This document shows, piece by piece, positions 12,780 through 23,846 of a DNA stretch of 64,000 nucleotides. The notes under the pieces were generated by a model, which saw nothing but the letters and a program-made list of their open reading frames with translations, made no database searches and was not told the origin of the DNA. Positions within the stretch are counted from its first letter, which is position 1. Every line of letters begins with the position of its first letter. The position numbers and the translations under genes are program-made. The stretch is from Viscum album (lineage: Eukaryota > Streptophyta > Magnoliopsida > Santalales > Viscaceae), in contig OY728136.1 of the NCBI GenBank assembly GCA_963277665.1, positions 1,975,502,576-1,975,566,575 on the forward strand, in the 5' to 3' direction.

Positions 12780-13935
12780 CATCTTTTTCTTTTAAGAAAC
12801 ATCCTCGCAGGGCCCCAAGAGTCGTATGCACTAACAGCCCACCGACCAACGAGGCGTCGGTGTAGGGCCCTTTACCAGTGGAGGCACCAGTGATACCACT
12901 TCTCATTGTTCCACTGATTCCACCATCCCCAGCATTAGATGATGCATGCTTCTTGATCACATTTCATGAGCTTTAGTGCTAGAGGCCACCCGGGTTTCAG
13001 GAGAGACGGACCTACTGGTTCTTGAGGATTGGCTAGAGGTTGTGGTGCGAGTCTTCATGTAGGTAGGGACACCAACAGACCTTATGGTGATCCTTACTGT
13101 GAGTCTCTTTCAGGAAGTAGCAGGAAGATTGTATAGCCTGATGCTCTAGGTTCATGACGAGGAAACACTAATCTGGACATACTTCGAGAGCCTATTCTAG
13201 GAGGAGTTTGTTCCAGAGACTCTACGAGCAGTGCAGATACAATAGCTACTACATCTACAACAGGGTATCATGATGGTAGCTCAGTACTCAGTGAGGTTCA
13301 CTAACCTCTCGCCCTACACTATAGATATGGTACGTGAACCATTCTTTAGGGATTGGACCTTTGAGCAGGGGATCAGGCAAGAGATCAGGGCATCGATGAT
13401 CTCACTCAGCATCCTGACGTAAGCGGGGGTGTTAGAGGGAGCCCTCTATGTGGGGAGTTTCCTTTCTGAGCAGTCTCTGGTAGTGAGACCCACTACTAGT
13501 CGACATGTAGTGGAGTATTATACAGCTGGCATTAGACAGATGAAGCAATGGTCCAAGGGGACCAGACCCATGGGTGGAAGACCGCAGGACTCAGGATCTG
13601 TTGTGCGGGGAACCTGGGGCAGTGAAATATTTTCCAGGAGTAGGCAGTGTTACGCATGCAGTGGGTAGGGTCACATGGCTTGTGACTCTCCGACCAGTCA
13701 TTCAGATAATAGACATATAGTTGAGGGACCTCCCAGGTAGAGGTAGAGGTTCAATTAAGGTGGTATGTAGGGAGCCATCATATGTGGTAGAAGAGATGGT
13801 CTTGCAGATGGCAGTGGGAGACATTACTAGGTGCTACCACCACCACCACCAGGAGGAACACCCTGACCACAGGGAGCTGGAGGATAGGGGAGAGCTCATC
13901 TTCAGGCAGCTGAGGCATATGACCATGGAACTCCA
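12780..13935 (+). pseudogene. Gag region of element A (broken)
   Basis: Gag forms the virus-like particle that packages the RNA. From about 13140 the frame continuous with pol reads a capsid-like stretch with LIWTYFESLF, then EEFVPETLRA and VAQYSVRFTNL, matching the usual W-x-x-F...F-x-x-F-P and V-x-x-Y-x-x-x-F pattern of gypsy gag. A degraded CCHC zinc knuckle at 13648-13686 reads CYACSG, stop, GHMAC. The stop sits where the family often has Gln, and the last Cys is displaced (a typical HMARDC has become HMACDS). The part before 13140 needs frame changes. No start codon can be assigned. Neighbouring protease and RT lie in the same frame, consistent with a single gag-pol ORF. Confidence 0.75.
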
Positions 13936-14270
13936 GAGATGATTTGAGGTACTATCTGTGTCTACCCCACCATAGCTGCAATTCTTATAGACACAGGTGT
14001 TATTCACTCGTTCATTTCTACTTCCCTGATTCAGATATCGGAGAATCCAACAGTGTCGTTGGCTCGATCATTACGGCTCAAGAAACCTACCAGAGAAAAC
14101 TCAATGATTAAGCACTGGTTCCGGAAGTGGGATCTTACTCTAGGAGGCAAGAGATTCTGCTGGGATCTCGTCATAGCGGCATCTAGGCCCTATGACTTCA
14201 TCTTGGGTATAGACTAGATATCTAAAGTTCATGCTCAGATCGACTATATTAGGAAAAATGTTCGGTGTGT
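13936..14270 (+). pseudogene. Aspartic protease region of element A (broken)
   Basis: The retroviral-type aspartic protease cuts the Gag-Pol polyprotein. The reading AILIDTGVIHSFIS, with the catalytic D-T-G at 13990-13998, matches the family signature (VLIDTGATHSFIS). About 70 codons later FILGID, a stop, then ISKVHAQIDY matches the second conserved block (ILGMDWL...A-x-I-D). The catalytic triplet is intact, but a stop replaces the Trp codon (TGG to TAG) of the second block, and other stops follow. It is in the same frame as gag and RT. Confidence 0.85.
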
Positions 14271-14469
14271 CGTCACTGATGGACCCGGGTTCACCTTCAC
14301 TGGTGGGAAGGGAACATTTTTATAATAGGACGAACTTACTCAGAGGAGGTTGTAGCCGATCACTAACTAGTTGGCTTGCCTTGCCCTCAGAGCAGTTGAT
14401 GTGGAGAGTCTGACTTATCCTGTAGTGGTGGACTAGTACGCGGATGTTGTCCCTGATGATGTCCCAGGG

Positions 14470-15320
14470 CTACTTGCTCTCAGAGAGATGTATTTCTACA
14501 TTGACCTATACCCCGAGACAATGCCTATATCTACTCCAGCATATCGGATGGCTCCTGCTGAGCTTCGCCAGCAATGGGTGAAACTAGAGGACTTGCAGGG
14601 GAAGGGATTAATCTGGCACAATGTTTCTCCAAGGGAAGCCCCAATTTTGTTTTCCAAGAAGGTGGATGGGAGCTTGAGGCTTTGTGTTGAATACCATCGC
14701 TTGAACCAAGTGATTGTGAAGAACAAGTACCCCATCCCGAGGATTGAGAACCTCTTTGATCAGCTCAAGGGAGCATGGGGGTTCTTGAAGATAGACCTCA
14801 GATTAGGCTATCACTAGCATAATGTTCAAAACAAGGATGTGTAGAAGATGGACTTCATGTGTCTATACGGCCAATACATGTTCTTAGTTATGCCCTACGG
14901 TGTATCCAACGCTCCAACAGTGTTCATGTGTCTCATGAACAAGATTTTCCAGCCATACCTTGATTGGTTTGTCGTGGTATTCATCGATGATACAGTGAAC
15001 TACTCGAATTATGAGGAGGAGCATGCCTACCATTTTTAGGTAGTACTAGACACACTTCGAGAGCACCACCTTTATGGTAAGATCCCGAAGTTCCTATTTT
15101 GGTTTCGAGAGGTTCACTTCTTGAGACACATCATCTCAGAGGCTCGAGTTGTAGGAGATCCAGCGATGATTGAGGTGGTACTTTCATGGAATCCACCCAG
15201 GAGTGCGACAGATGTATGAAGTTTCTTGGGCATGGGTGCTTACTACTGATGATTCGTTCCATACTTCTCCAGTGTTGCAGCACCACATTCAGCCTTGAAA
15301 AAAAAGTGGAAAACCATCGT
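14470..15320 (+). pseudogene. Reverse transcriptase region of element A (broken)
   Basis: RNA-dependent DNA polymerase that copies the element. The longest open piece runs 14488-14817 and includes [36 protein letters not shown] and [11 protein letters not shown], all standard gypsy RT blocks. After stops the same frame continues with [17 protein letters not shown] and the polymerase active site [10 protein letters not shown], its F-I-D-D at 14980-14991. The thumb region LREHHLYGKIPKFLFW and FLRHIIS follows. The stop at 14815 replaces the Gln of the invariant GYHQ (CAG to TAG). Both catalytic Asp residues of FIDD are kept, but the chain is interrupted repeatedly and cannot be functional. Confidence 0.93.
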
Positions 15321-15399
15321 GTGATTGGAGAGATTCCAGTAGATCTTTCAAGAGCTGAGGCATAGTCCAAAAAGTTCCCCCATTTTGAGGCTTCTAGAG

Positions 15400-15790
15400 G
15401 AGGGCGTAGTGTACGTAGTTTACTATAATGCATCATGGACCAGAATCGGGTGTTTCCTAATGTAGGAGCGAGCTGTGATCGCTTTTGGTTATCGGCATAT
15501 GATACAACACGAGAAAAACTACGCTACCCATGACATGGAGTTAGTAGCAGTGGGTCTTAGCCTTAAATATGTGGAAGCACTATCTTATGGATGAAAGTTT
15601 TACCATGTACTCTGATCAAAAGTGTCTCAAATATTTCTTCTCTTAGAAGGACATGAACCTGAGACAACAACTATGGCTTGAATTCTTCCAGGACTATGAC
15701 TTTGAGATAGTCTATACTCCTGGGAAGGGGAACATTGTTGCAGATGCACTCTGCAGGAGGACTGGTATTCAACTTCTAGGATAGGTGATA
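15400..15790 (+). pseudogene. RNase H region of element A (broken, frameshifted)
   Basis: RNase H removes the RNA template after minus-strand synthesis. The first half reads VYVVYYNASWTRIGCFLM and HEKNYATHDMELVAV in the RT frame, matching the FVVYSDAS...HEKNYPTHDLELAAV blocks. The catalytic Asp of YSDAS has become Asn. The second half, TMYSDQKCLKYFF, KDMNLRQQLWLEF and YTPGKGNIVADAL, is in the next frame, so a frameshift lies at about 15555-15600. A TAG again replaces the Gln of the T-Q-K-D block. Confidence 0.9.
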
Positions 15791-16059
15791 GAGCAGCTGG
15801 CTACCTTATAGATATCCATTGGGGATAAGGATAGAGCAGCTTATCTACTGTCAGTTACAGTCATTCCTTCACTACTTCAATGAGTCCGGGAGGCATAGTG
15901 TGGGGATGCTGACTGTGAGATATGATGTGATCAGATATCCATAGGGTAGGCACCTCATGGATTTTCTGAAGGTGGGGAGAGAATCATCCTCTTATGAGGA
16001 TGTACTATGGTACCAGTAGAACTTCAGGAAGATGTTTTGAGGGAGTTCTACACTTCCCC

Positions 16060-17030
16060 TTTAGCGGTAAATCCAGGGGTGGTGAAGATGTACCAGGACC
16101 ATCGAGGACAGCATTGGTGCTGGGTATGAAGAAGGTAGTATCGGAATTTTTCTCCCGATGCCTCACCTGATAGAAAGTGAAGGCATAGTACCTAGTACCA
16201 GCGGGCTTGGTTCAGCCCTTAGAATTCCCAAAGTTGATGTGGGATGGGATATAAATGGACTTTTTGACAGGTCTTCCACGCACATCCATGAGTGACGATT
16301 AGATATGGGTTATCATTGACCGACTCACCAAGTCAGCCAACTTCCTACCGATCAGAGAAGAGGGCTCAGTAGAGAGATTAGAATGCCTTTATGTGCATGA
16401 GATTGCGTGTTTTCATGGAGTACATTCTTCTATTGTCTCTCACTGTGACGCATGGTTTACTTTCTGTCTATGGAAGGGGTTGCAGGAGGATTTTGGGACG
16501 CAACTACGTCTGAGCACCGCCTTCCATCCTCAGATAGATGGCTAGACCGAGCGAACAATCTAGACCCTTGAGGATATTCTCCACGTGTGTGTCCTAGACG
16601 TTGGTCATATCTTGGAGTATCACTTACCTTTGGTGTAGTTTTCCTACAACAATAGATATCACTCCACCATCAGTATGGCACGCATTGTGGCCTTGTACGG
16701 TCGACCTTGCAGATCACCAATGTGTTGGACAGACCCAGGGGAGTCAGTACTATTGGCACTAGAGATGGTATGGGCTACCATGAAGAAGGTTCATATCATC
16801 CCAGAGTGGATGAAGAAGTACAGAGCAGGCAGAAGTTGTATGATGACAGAAGGAGTCCTCTGGAGTTTGTGGTTGAAGACCTAGTCTTTCTACAGGTCTC
16901 ACCTAGATGAGGTCTATGGAGATTTGGCTGAGGCGTCAAGTTATCTCCGAGGTTCAGAAAACCATTCCAGGTTTTCATCAGAGTAAGCGAGGTGGATTTC
17001 TGCTCAGCTCTTCCTCCATAGGTGCACCAG
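16060..17030 (+). pseudogene. Integrase region of element A (broken)
   Basis: Integrase joins the cDNA to host DNA. The HHCC zinc-binding end is eroded: both His are lost in SPLAVNPGVVKMYQDH and the final Cys is a stop after SRCLT. From about 16230 to 16884 one frame gives MDFLTGLPRTS, IWVIIDRLTKSANFLP, LQEDFGTQLRLSTAFHPQ, TLEDILHVCVLD, ALYGRPCRSPMCWTDPGES. The second catalytic Asp is changed (VSDRD has become VSHCD), while Glu of TER is present after a TAG replacing Gln. The frame then shifts to QSRQKLYDDRRSPLEFVV and DLVFLQVSPR. Confidence 0.92.
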
Positions 17031-17280
17031 GTGCACGACATCTTCCACGTATCTCAGCAGAGGAGAAACGTTCATGACCCTTCCCACATCATCAACCATG
17101 GAGATCTGGACATCAATGATGGGGCGACATTCACTGAGGATCCAGTATTGATTGAGGATCGACAGGTGTGGGTCCTATGTTGATGGTCAATACCTCTAGT
17201 GTGCGTTCGCTGGAGGCAATGGAACCTCCAGGAGAGCACATGGGAGTGGGAGGCTCAGATGCCTGCTCAGTACCCCATTT
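17031..17280 (+). pseudogene. Integrase C-terminal chromodomain region of element A (broken)
   Basis: VHDIFHVSQQRRNVHDPSHI is followed by FTEDPVLIEDRQVWVL, a stop, IPLVCVRWRQWNLQESTWEW and AQYPICF. This matches the tail of chromovirus Pol (VFHVSMLRKY.PDPSHVL, then V-x-I-L-D-R, IPLVKVRWRNH.EEATWE and YP.LF), which contains the group II-type chromodomain. That domain is thought to bind histone marks and steer integration into heterochromatin. It is frameshifted and carries stops. Confidence 0.82.
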
Positions 17281-17320
17281 GTTTCCATAGTTCAAGTTGT
17301 AGATTACGGGGACGTAAATC

Positions 17321-17336
17321 CCTAAGGTGGGACAAA
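17321..17336 (+). promoter_or_regulatory. Polypurine tract of element A (degraded)
   Basis: CCTAAGGTGGGACAAA lies directly before the 3' LTR. By position it is the plus-strand primer, but three pyrimidines have crept into the purine run. Confidence 0.6.
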
Positions 17337-17721
17337 TTTAAGGACCTATAAATTCCATGGAAATGTATTTTTCTTAAATTCATGGGATTTTTACAAGTCC
17401 ACAAAAATTTATGGCACTTGATTCTAAGGCCTGGTGTGCCCGGAATCAATTTCTGAAGTGTTTTTCAGGTACATTTAGTAAACGTACGAGATGGATTTTA
17501 TAACTTTTGAATCGGTGCACGGAATTGAAATCAGAGGGTATCGTTGAACTCGGAGCGCCGATATTCTCTTTGGAATACTTTTACCTTGACGAAATTTGGT
17601 CGGGAATGGAAGTTAGTTTTTGGGGTTTTGAAATAAATTAAATAAAAATAAGGTGATAACTTATTTTTATTTTGTGGTGGTTAAAACCTAAAAGTAGGGG
17701 TTATAGGTGGGTTCCACCACA

Positions 17722-17747
17722 CCATAACCTCCCATGAGAGGTTATGG
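17722..17747. repeat. Palindrome in the 3' LTR of element A
   Basis: It corresponds to the palindrome centred at 9616 in the 5' LTR. The 26-base core is kept with a single mismatch (CTCCC opposite GAGAG). Confidence 0.85.
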
Positions 17748-18419
17748 TGGTGGGGCCCACCCACACATAACCTCCCTTGGGAGTATATCTTTGGTGGGGC
17801 CCACACTAGCTTTAAAACCACTTTAACACCCCCATTTATGTGGGATGAAAGTCTCTACATACCCCACTAATTAATTGTTTCTGACCCCCTCAATTAATTA
17901 ATTTAATTTACTCACTTAATTAATTTAAAACCCATTTGATTTCTTTTGAATTTTTTCGCCAACAAATTATATAATTGTTTCACATAACCCATTATTTTTT
18001 GTTGGAAATACTTTTGGTGGAGCTTGAGAGAGGGGTTGGAAGAACATTGTGAACCCTTGGCGAAATATCTCTCAATGAAGAACATGAAGAATGCTTCTTT
18101 ATCATCAACCAACGAATGACGAACTCTTTCATTGATTTTTAACGAGTAATAACTGAAGGAGCTGACCACGAAGAATGCTGACAACACTTCTTCCTCGGTC
18201 TCCTACCCCAGATGTGTCCTGAAATTAATGAATCGACGTCCGCCATTCCTCTCCTTCCACCATCAATGAAAAATAAGTGAGGTAGGGGTTTTTCTATGTA
18301 TGAGTTTTACCCTTCGTTCATCATCTTTCAAATTATGGATTGTGAACGTCTAATTGATATCACCATAATGAGGAGGGCTAAGACAACATGAACACGGCTC
18401 GAACCTCCCCCTTTGTTCT

Positions 18420-19080
18420 ATATCTCTTATTGACGATGGTGGTGGTGTAATGGCACCACTGGAAGAGAGGACCACAACAGAGAAATGGAGGCTGGCGACC
18501 GGCCAACCGTGAAATAAACTAGTGGCGCAAAGGCCACCGGGTTGATGCAGGGACGTGGCACCGTCGCACCACATGGAGAACAGGGCTTCGGCCAGTGCAT
18601 TCCATGATGGAGAAAGGTGTCATGTCGGGCCGCCAGAAGGGTCGCAGCCAGAAGGGCCGCGGTAGTCAGACAAAGCAGTGTGGCGTCATCGCGCCGTGTG
18701 GAGCAAGGGAGTCGTGGCCAGTGTGGGCCGCAACGGAGAGTTAGGGGTGCAGTGCTGGTGCGTCGTTCCTGTGGTGTGGAACCGGAAGGCCACTCAGCCT
18801 GCCTAAAAAGGAGGGACCCCTCGTGTCCCAAAAGTTACTGAACCGACGCCAAGCGTCGGGTCTGATAAGAATGTAGGGGGCGCAGCACCCCCCCCCCACG
18901 ACGGGGCCTGCTGGTCCACACGGGCCAAACTACCGGGCAATGCCGGTCGCCTTCCTGTCATGCCACACTTTGACCTAGAGGTGCCCTCGGGCTGCGACAC
19001 CCTCTCAACCAAGGCTGCCACCTCAGACTAGGTGGGACTCCGTTCATGACCCGGGTCAGGCCCGGTAAGTCCAACTATGT
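18420..19080. other. GC-rich block in the 3' LTR of element A
   Basis: This is the counterpart of 10290-11100. Open frames here on both strands (for example 18427-18831 and 18803-19021) are GC artefacts with no counterpart of the same frame in the other LTR. Confidence 0.7.
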
Positions 19081-19533
19081 CAGACCGGACCTGGACCCAC
19101 TTGTGCCTATTTTTACCTTTTCACACATATCTTGGGCTAAGGGTGTCTGATCGACAAACCGTCTATGGAAACAGAAAGATTGGGAGGAGGCGGTTCTTTT
19201 GGAATACACCACTTGAGGTTTTTACATTGTTTTGATACGTTCAGGTTTGATGGAACCTAAAATCTATGAGGACCCCTAGGACGGAAATGCTAATAACTCA
19301 CAGATAGGGCATCTGATTGACTCACCGTCTGTTGCATTGAGACCCCTATGATGAGACATACCTTTGTGAAACATATACATGGGACTTAATGGAGGTTATA
19401 GTATAGACCTGTAGCTTGTGGATCGAATCCACCCATAGACCAGCGAGTGGAGTACAGAGACCTAGTAACTGGATAAGACCTAATGACTGCTGACCTTTTT
19501 CCACTGAGTCTTTTGACTAGCCCTGTGGGAAGC

Positions 19534-19800
19534 GCCTCTATGTGACGCGGAAGACCCACAGTGGTGGGCACCTTTGTGTTATGCGAAAAAGCCATGGTAC
19601 ATGACAGGAGGAGTAACTCAGAAGGCTATGTGGGGGAGCGCCCCTATGTGACGCAGCAGACCCACAGTGGGTATCACCTCTGTGTGACGCAGCAGACCCA
19701 CGATACTCAACAGGAGGAGTACTACAGCAGTTCAGGATAGTAAGAAGTGCCTCTATGTTATGCGGAATGCCCATAGTACTCTATAGAGGAGGAGTACACC
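19534..19800 (+). repeat. Higher-order minisatellite in the 3' LTR of element A
   Basis: The same five-core arrangement as at 11513-11775, with core starts near 19535, 19571, 19643 and 19677 and one more near 19750. The array predates the insertion and has not expanded since. Confidence 0.8.
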
Positions 19801-20527
19801 TGCAGCCAAGGATTCAATAGTTTGACTTGGAGTGTTACCTGTTACCACCCCTATAATAAAATCCTGGTTTTGAGCTGAGTCAATGACTTTTTAGATTTCC
19901 TCATGATTGTGATGGATTACATAATAACATAGGTATATGAAGGGACATATTCCAAAGTGGTTTTATATATTGATTTTATACATTGGGGTTTATCCTTGTT
20001 GGATTTAGTGAGACCTTAAGGGTCTCAGGGGCCCTACTGAGTATCGTTATACTCACCCCTGCACGGGCTCTGCCCGCACATCATTGTGTTGGTCGCAGAC
20101 GATGGACAACACTGACTGAGGTAGAGAGTAGCAGGACTAGACGGTACCCGGAGGTGGAAAACTCGGTGTAACGGTACACGGAGTGGATGGATGGATGTGG
20201 TGTGCTGAGGAGGTCATCTATACCTACCCTTTAGGTTGAACCCTCAGAGGATAACCAAGTAGCTGATTTAATTTTCTTCTATTGTACTTGTACTTTCCTA
20301 TTGGAATTGTATTTCCGACCCCCTTTACTTTCAGCACTCTCTTTTGTATAAAGTCTTATATAGTGTTTTACTTCCAATTGCGTACTCTTTTCTGTGTGTT
20401 CTGTTTAAAAGGGAAATGCTTTCCTTGTTTAGGGATTTACAACATTGGTGCTTGTCACCATCCCCTGGGCTATGGAAGGTGGGCTTGTTGTAGTCAAAAT
20501 ATGGGCCCCAGGGGATGGGTCATGAAA

Positions 20528-23500
20528 AAAATTTGTTATCAATTAATAAAATAATGAGTAATAAAATATTATAATTGAAATACTAATTTTACAAAGAAAA
20601 AATGAGTATTGTGATAATATTAATTTTGGAAAAAATGAAGAAATAATAAAAAAATAATTAAATATATGTAATATTCTTTCCACATTATTTATTATAATAT
20701 TTATAAAAACTAAAAACTATTTATAGAAAAAACAACATTCCCACCAATGTACGAAACTCGGGCTAATACCTCGCATCCTATATATGGGGAGAAATCTGAA
20801 CTCACGCGGAGGGCCTAGATCATAAAGCCTATGTGGAAGCATGAAATATCAACCGTATGAACTAGGCCGAAAATTAGAATTAATTTTTACCAAATAGTGT
20901 GTGGTTAACACCTAGGTTCATAATTTGATAATATATTAGACCATACCATGTACGGGTATTTCTGGTTTTGTGGGTGCTAAACCCCTCTTCCAGCTCTAGT
21001 ATTCAGTGGCATGGTTTGAGCTTTTAATTAAGCACAAAAACATCGAATAATAGATATGGGATAATATGAAGTGGGTTAATATTCATCCACCTAAAACATC
21101 CATTTATAATGTGTTCATATGATTGAAACAATATTTACCATCCTATCATGCCCTTGTACATAATTTTCCTCACCCCTTGTTGTCTAATTGTTTGTCTTCA
21201 TATGCACCTTAACCCAAATCCATGCATTTTTATTCCTCAATTACATCAAAAATTGATTCCCAATTTATTATATTCATTTTTTACTTCCACATAAATAAAT
21301 CTTTGAAATGGATACAACACACATAGTACACAATGAAATCCTCAATCTCTACATTCTTTTTCCCACAATGAGTTTTTTCAAATATGTATGTCTATTGAGA
21401 CCTAGTAAATTAGTTAAATGAAGATAAAATGTATTAAAAATCACAAATTTTAAAACCGTAAATTAGATACAATGTAAAATATAAATTAAATTTCACTTAG
21501 TTTATAATGATCATGTAAATATTACATATATATAGATAATTTTAACCATTAATTAATGGAATTGACATTGAAAATACCAGCTTTCTCGGTAAGGTTAATC
21601 ACTATAAAGCCTCAAGATTATAGAAGATAGGTACAATATTTTTATATCAATTTTCATCCCCTTTAACATCCTCTATTTTCCAAAAGCCTAATACATATTT
21701 AATTTTAGTATATAAAATCTTATATATGCATTTATAGGGACATTAATATTCACCCTTTGTAAGAGTCATATCCAATCTCTCAATTTCTCCCTCAATCCTT
21801 ACTATTATTTCTATGACATGGATTTGGATAAAATAATTTCTCAATCTAGATCTGGTTTTGTAATTTTAGGATCGGGAGTTATTTTAAAATAAATCCATTT
21901 TTCAAACCCATATTTATTTTTAGAAAACACTATTAATGTAAGGATATACGTTTCTGTATGGAAATGTATTTAGAAAAATTTTAAAAAACGTTTTGATTTT
22001 ATTTGAGGGGTTTATTTTCTTAAAAAATAAATTATTTTCAAATAATAACCTCTGTTTAGCGATATTATTTTTTATATAAGTTATTATTTTATTTTATTCA
22101 GATCCAATATTTTTTTAAAACTAATATATGATGAAATTATTTTTATGGTAAAAAAATTCATTATTATACTGCAAAAGAAATTATTTCAGAAAAGATATTT
22201 ATATTTTAAAAATTAATATATTATAGTGGAATAATATTTTATATAAAAATTACTATATATAATGGATATTTATTTTCGTAACCGTTATTGATAATATATT
22301 TATGGTTTCCAGTTCATTTTTTAATGTATAATTTTTTAATTAGGAACATATATTACATGTTTATTTTCTCAACCGTCTTTATGTAAGAAGAATATTTTTA
22401 TTGAAAAGTATTTATAGTTATGTTTTAAAAGAAATTATTTCATATAATAGAATTATATTTAAAATATTTAATTTGATGTGAGGAAAATAATTTTTTTAAA
22501 CCCTAAAATTTCTTATTACATATGTCCTTTCAAAAAAATATATTTTATTTTCTTAATTAAAGGGTGACTTTAAAATGATAAATTTTATCACATTAAGTTC
22601 TTCAATTTATATATACCTTTTAAAGTTAAAATGGAATTTATTATTATAATATTATTTATTTAAATTCATTTAATGGTTTTGGATGTTATTAAATATTTTA
22701 GATACAACCATAATCTAATATTAATATTGAAATTCCGTAATTTTTTATGAAAATCATCTTCATTTTTTTATTCCAACTTAATATGTCAAATCATATCTAT
22801 TAATTATGAATTGTATAATTATAAAAAAAATATTTTATTATCCTAAAATCTTCTTTTTTCAATATATTAATTAATATTAAATTATATTCCCTTGAAAATA
22901 AATTGTTTATTTTTTAAATGGATATTTTAGTGGGTATAAAATTTTATTGGAAATTGTAATAAATATTTTTTCTAAAAATTAAACTTCTCCGTGGTTTTCA
23001 AATGAGATGATGAGGAAGGAGATGTAAACTCTGAACTTATTGGGATATATCCCCAAAAGTTATATTATTAACAACTTCTTATGTTTTTTCAAGTATCAAT
23101 ATATTCTATAAGAAAAATATTATATTAAAAAGGAAATATTTTTAAATGTTTTCATTGAATAATCCATGGAATTTTAAAAAATATAACATTTAAAAAACTA
23201 AATATATTTTTAATTTCATAATAATTTCTAATAGATTTGAAAATTGTACTGTTAATGATTTTTCTTTGAAACCCCTATATTTTATTTTTTAAAAATTATT
23301 TATTATATCAATTTTATATATTTGATATAATGGGAATTTTTTTAAAGAAAAATTATTCATGTGAATGCTTTGAATGGTATTTTTGGGTTAAATGTGAATT
23401 TTTAAAGTATTTGAAAAGTATTTTTTATGGATATATATTTTAATGGCCATATAATTAATATTTTTTGAAAATTATTTATCTTATTTATTATATTTGATAT

Positions 23501-23846
23501 ATTTGATAATTATTTCGAAATAATATTTTACAATACATATATTATGATTTTCAATTGTTTTAGAGCCACTTACTGATAAATTTTATGGTCCAAAAAATTT
23601 TAAAAATTAGTTTCACAATCTCAATAAAAGTATAAAATGAAGTTTAATTCATTATAGAAAAAACATGAGTAAATTGAAATAAATATTTGGTAATTATTAT
23701 TTATTAAATCATGATATATTGTAACATTATTTTTTTTTACTCCAAAACCTAGATCAATAAATATCCTAAGATGTGTAATAGAATGCATAGATTTAGATGC
23801 ATCATATTTTAGTACAAGATTTGGGAGTGAAGGTATCGGGAATATA
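20528..23846 (+). repeat. 3' LTR of element D, right piece
   Basis: It resumes directly after element A and aligns with about 4417-7750 of the left LTR, ending near AATATA at 23846. The right side of the junction (ATAAAATAATGA near 20546) matches the left LTR near 4429. It is very AT-rich, with many indels relative to the other copy. Confidence 0.68.

Larger units (their letters stand above)
9219..20527 (+). mobile_element. Element A: dead Ty3/gypsy chromovirus (Tekay/Del-like), full length
   Basis: The element has paired LTRs (9219-12504 and 17337-20527), a primer site at 12508, a polypurine tract before 17337, and between them gag, protease, reverse transcriptase, RNase H, integrase and a chromodomain-like tail in that order on the + strand. 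The gypsy assignment follows from RNase H and RT preceding integrase. The Tekay/Del placement is an inference from LTRs over 3 kb, the Met primer, a single gag-pol frame and the C-terminal chromodomain region. It is much GC-richer than its surroundings and its LTRs are about four-fifths identical in the stretches compared, so it is younger than element D, which it interrupts. Stops and at least one frameshift make it inactive. No clear 5-bp target duplication was found (left AAACA, right AAAAT). Confidence 0.92.
17337..20527 (+). repeat. 3' LTR of element A
   Basis: It starts TTTAAGGACC (TG mutated to TT) and ends near CATGAAA, 3191 bp against 3286 in the 5' copy. It carries the palindrome at 17722-17747, the GC-rich block at about 18420-19080 and the minisatellite at about 19534-19800 in the same order as the 5' LTR. 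Identity is about four-fifths in the parts compared. The end is placed by alignment and could be off by a few bases. Confidence 0.9.
3883..23846 (+). mobile_element. Element D: old LTR retrotransposon with very short interior, interrupted by element A
   Basis: Two direct copies of an AT-rich repeat of about 3.86 kb bracket a small interior. The left copy (3883-7750) is followed by a primer-binding-like site at 7755-7765. The right copy is preceded by a purine tract at 8671-8685 and begins at 8686, but is cut at 9218 by element A and resumes at about 20528. Landmarks shared in order include the GAAAATAAATAAG block (3910 and 8713), the GAGGGGTTTAT block (about 5885 and 21998) and the AAAACCTAGAT, TTTTAG and GGGAGT blocks near 7630-7735 and 23745-23830. 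Removing element A leaves LTRs of 3868 and about 3852 bp, which agree closely. The site order and LTR start (TTTGACATCC, from TGTAACATCC) suggest a Ty3/gypsy relative. No coding domain is visible. Flanking 5-bp sequences do not match, so the target duplication is lost. Confidence 0.72.

Noticed and set aside
18427..19021. Open frames of 72-134 codons in the 3' LTR
   Set aside because: Same cause: few stops by chance in GC-rich DNA. No domain, and no equivalent frame at 10290-11100.
19415..19436. tRNA-like B box (GGATCGAATCC)
   Set aside because: Looks like a TPsiC-arm B box, but no A box, acceptor stem or cloverleaf is present upstream, and the other LTR lacks the motif.
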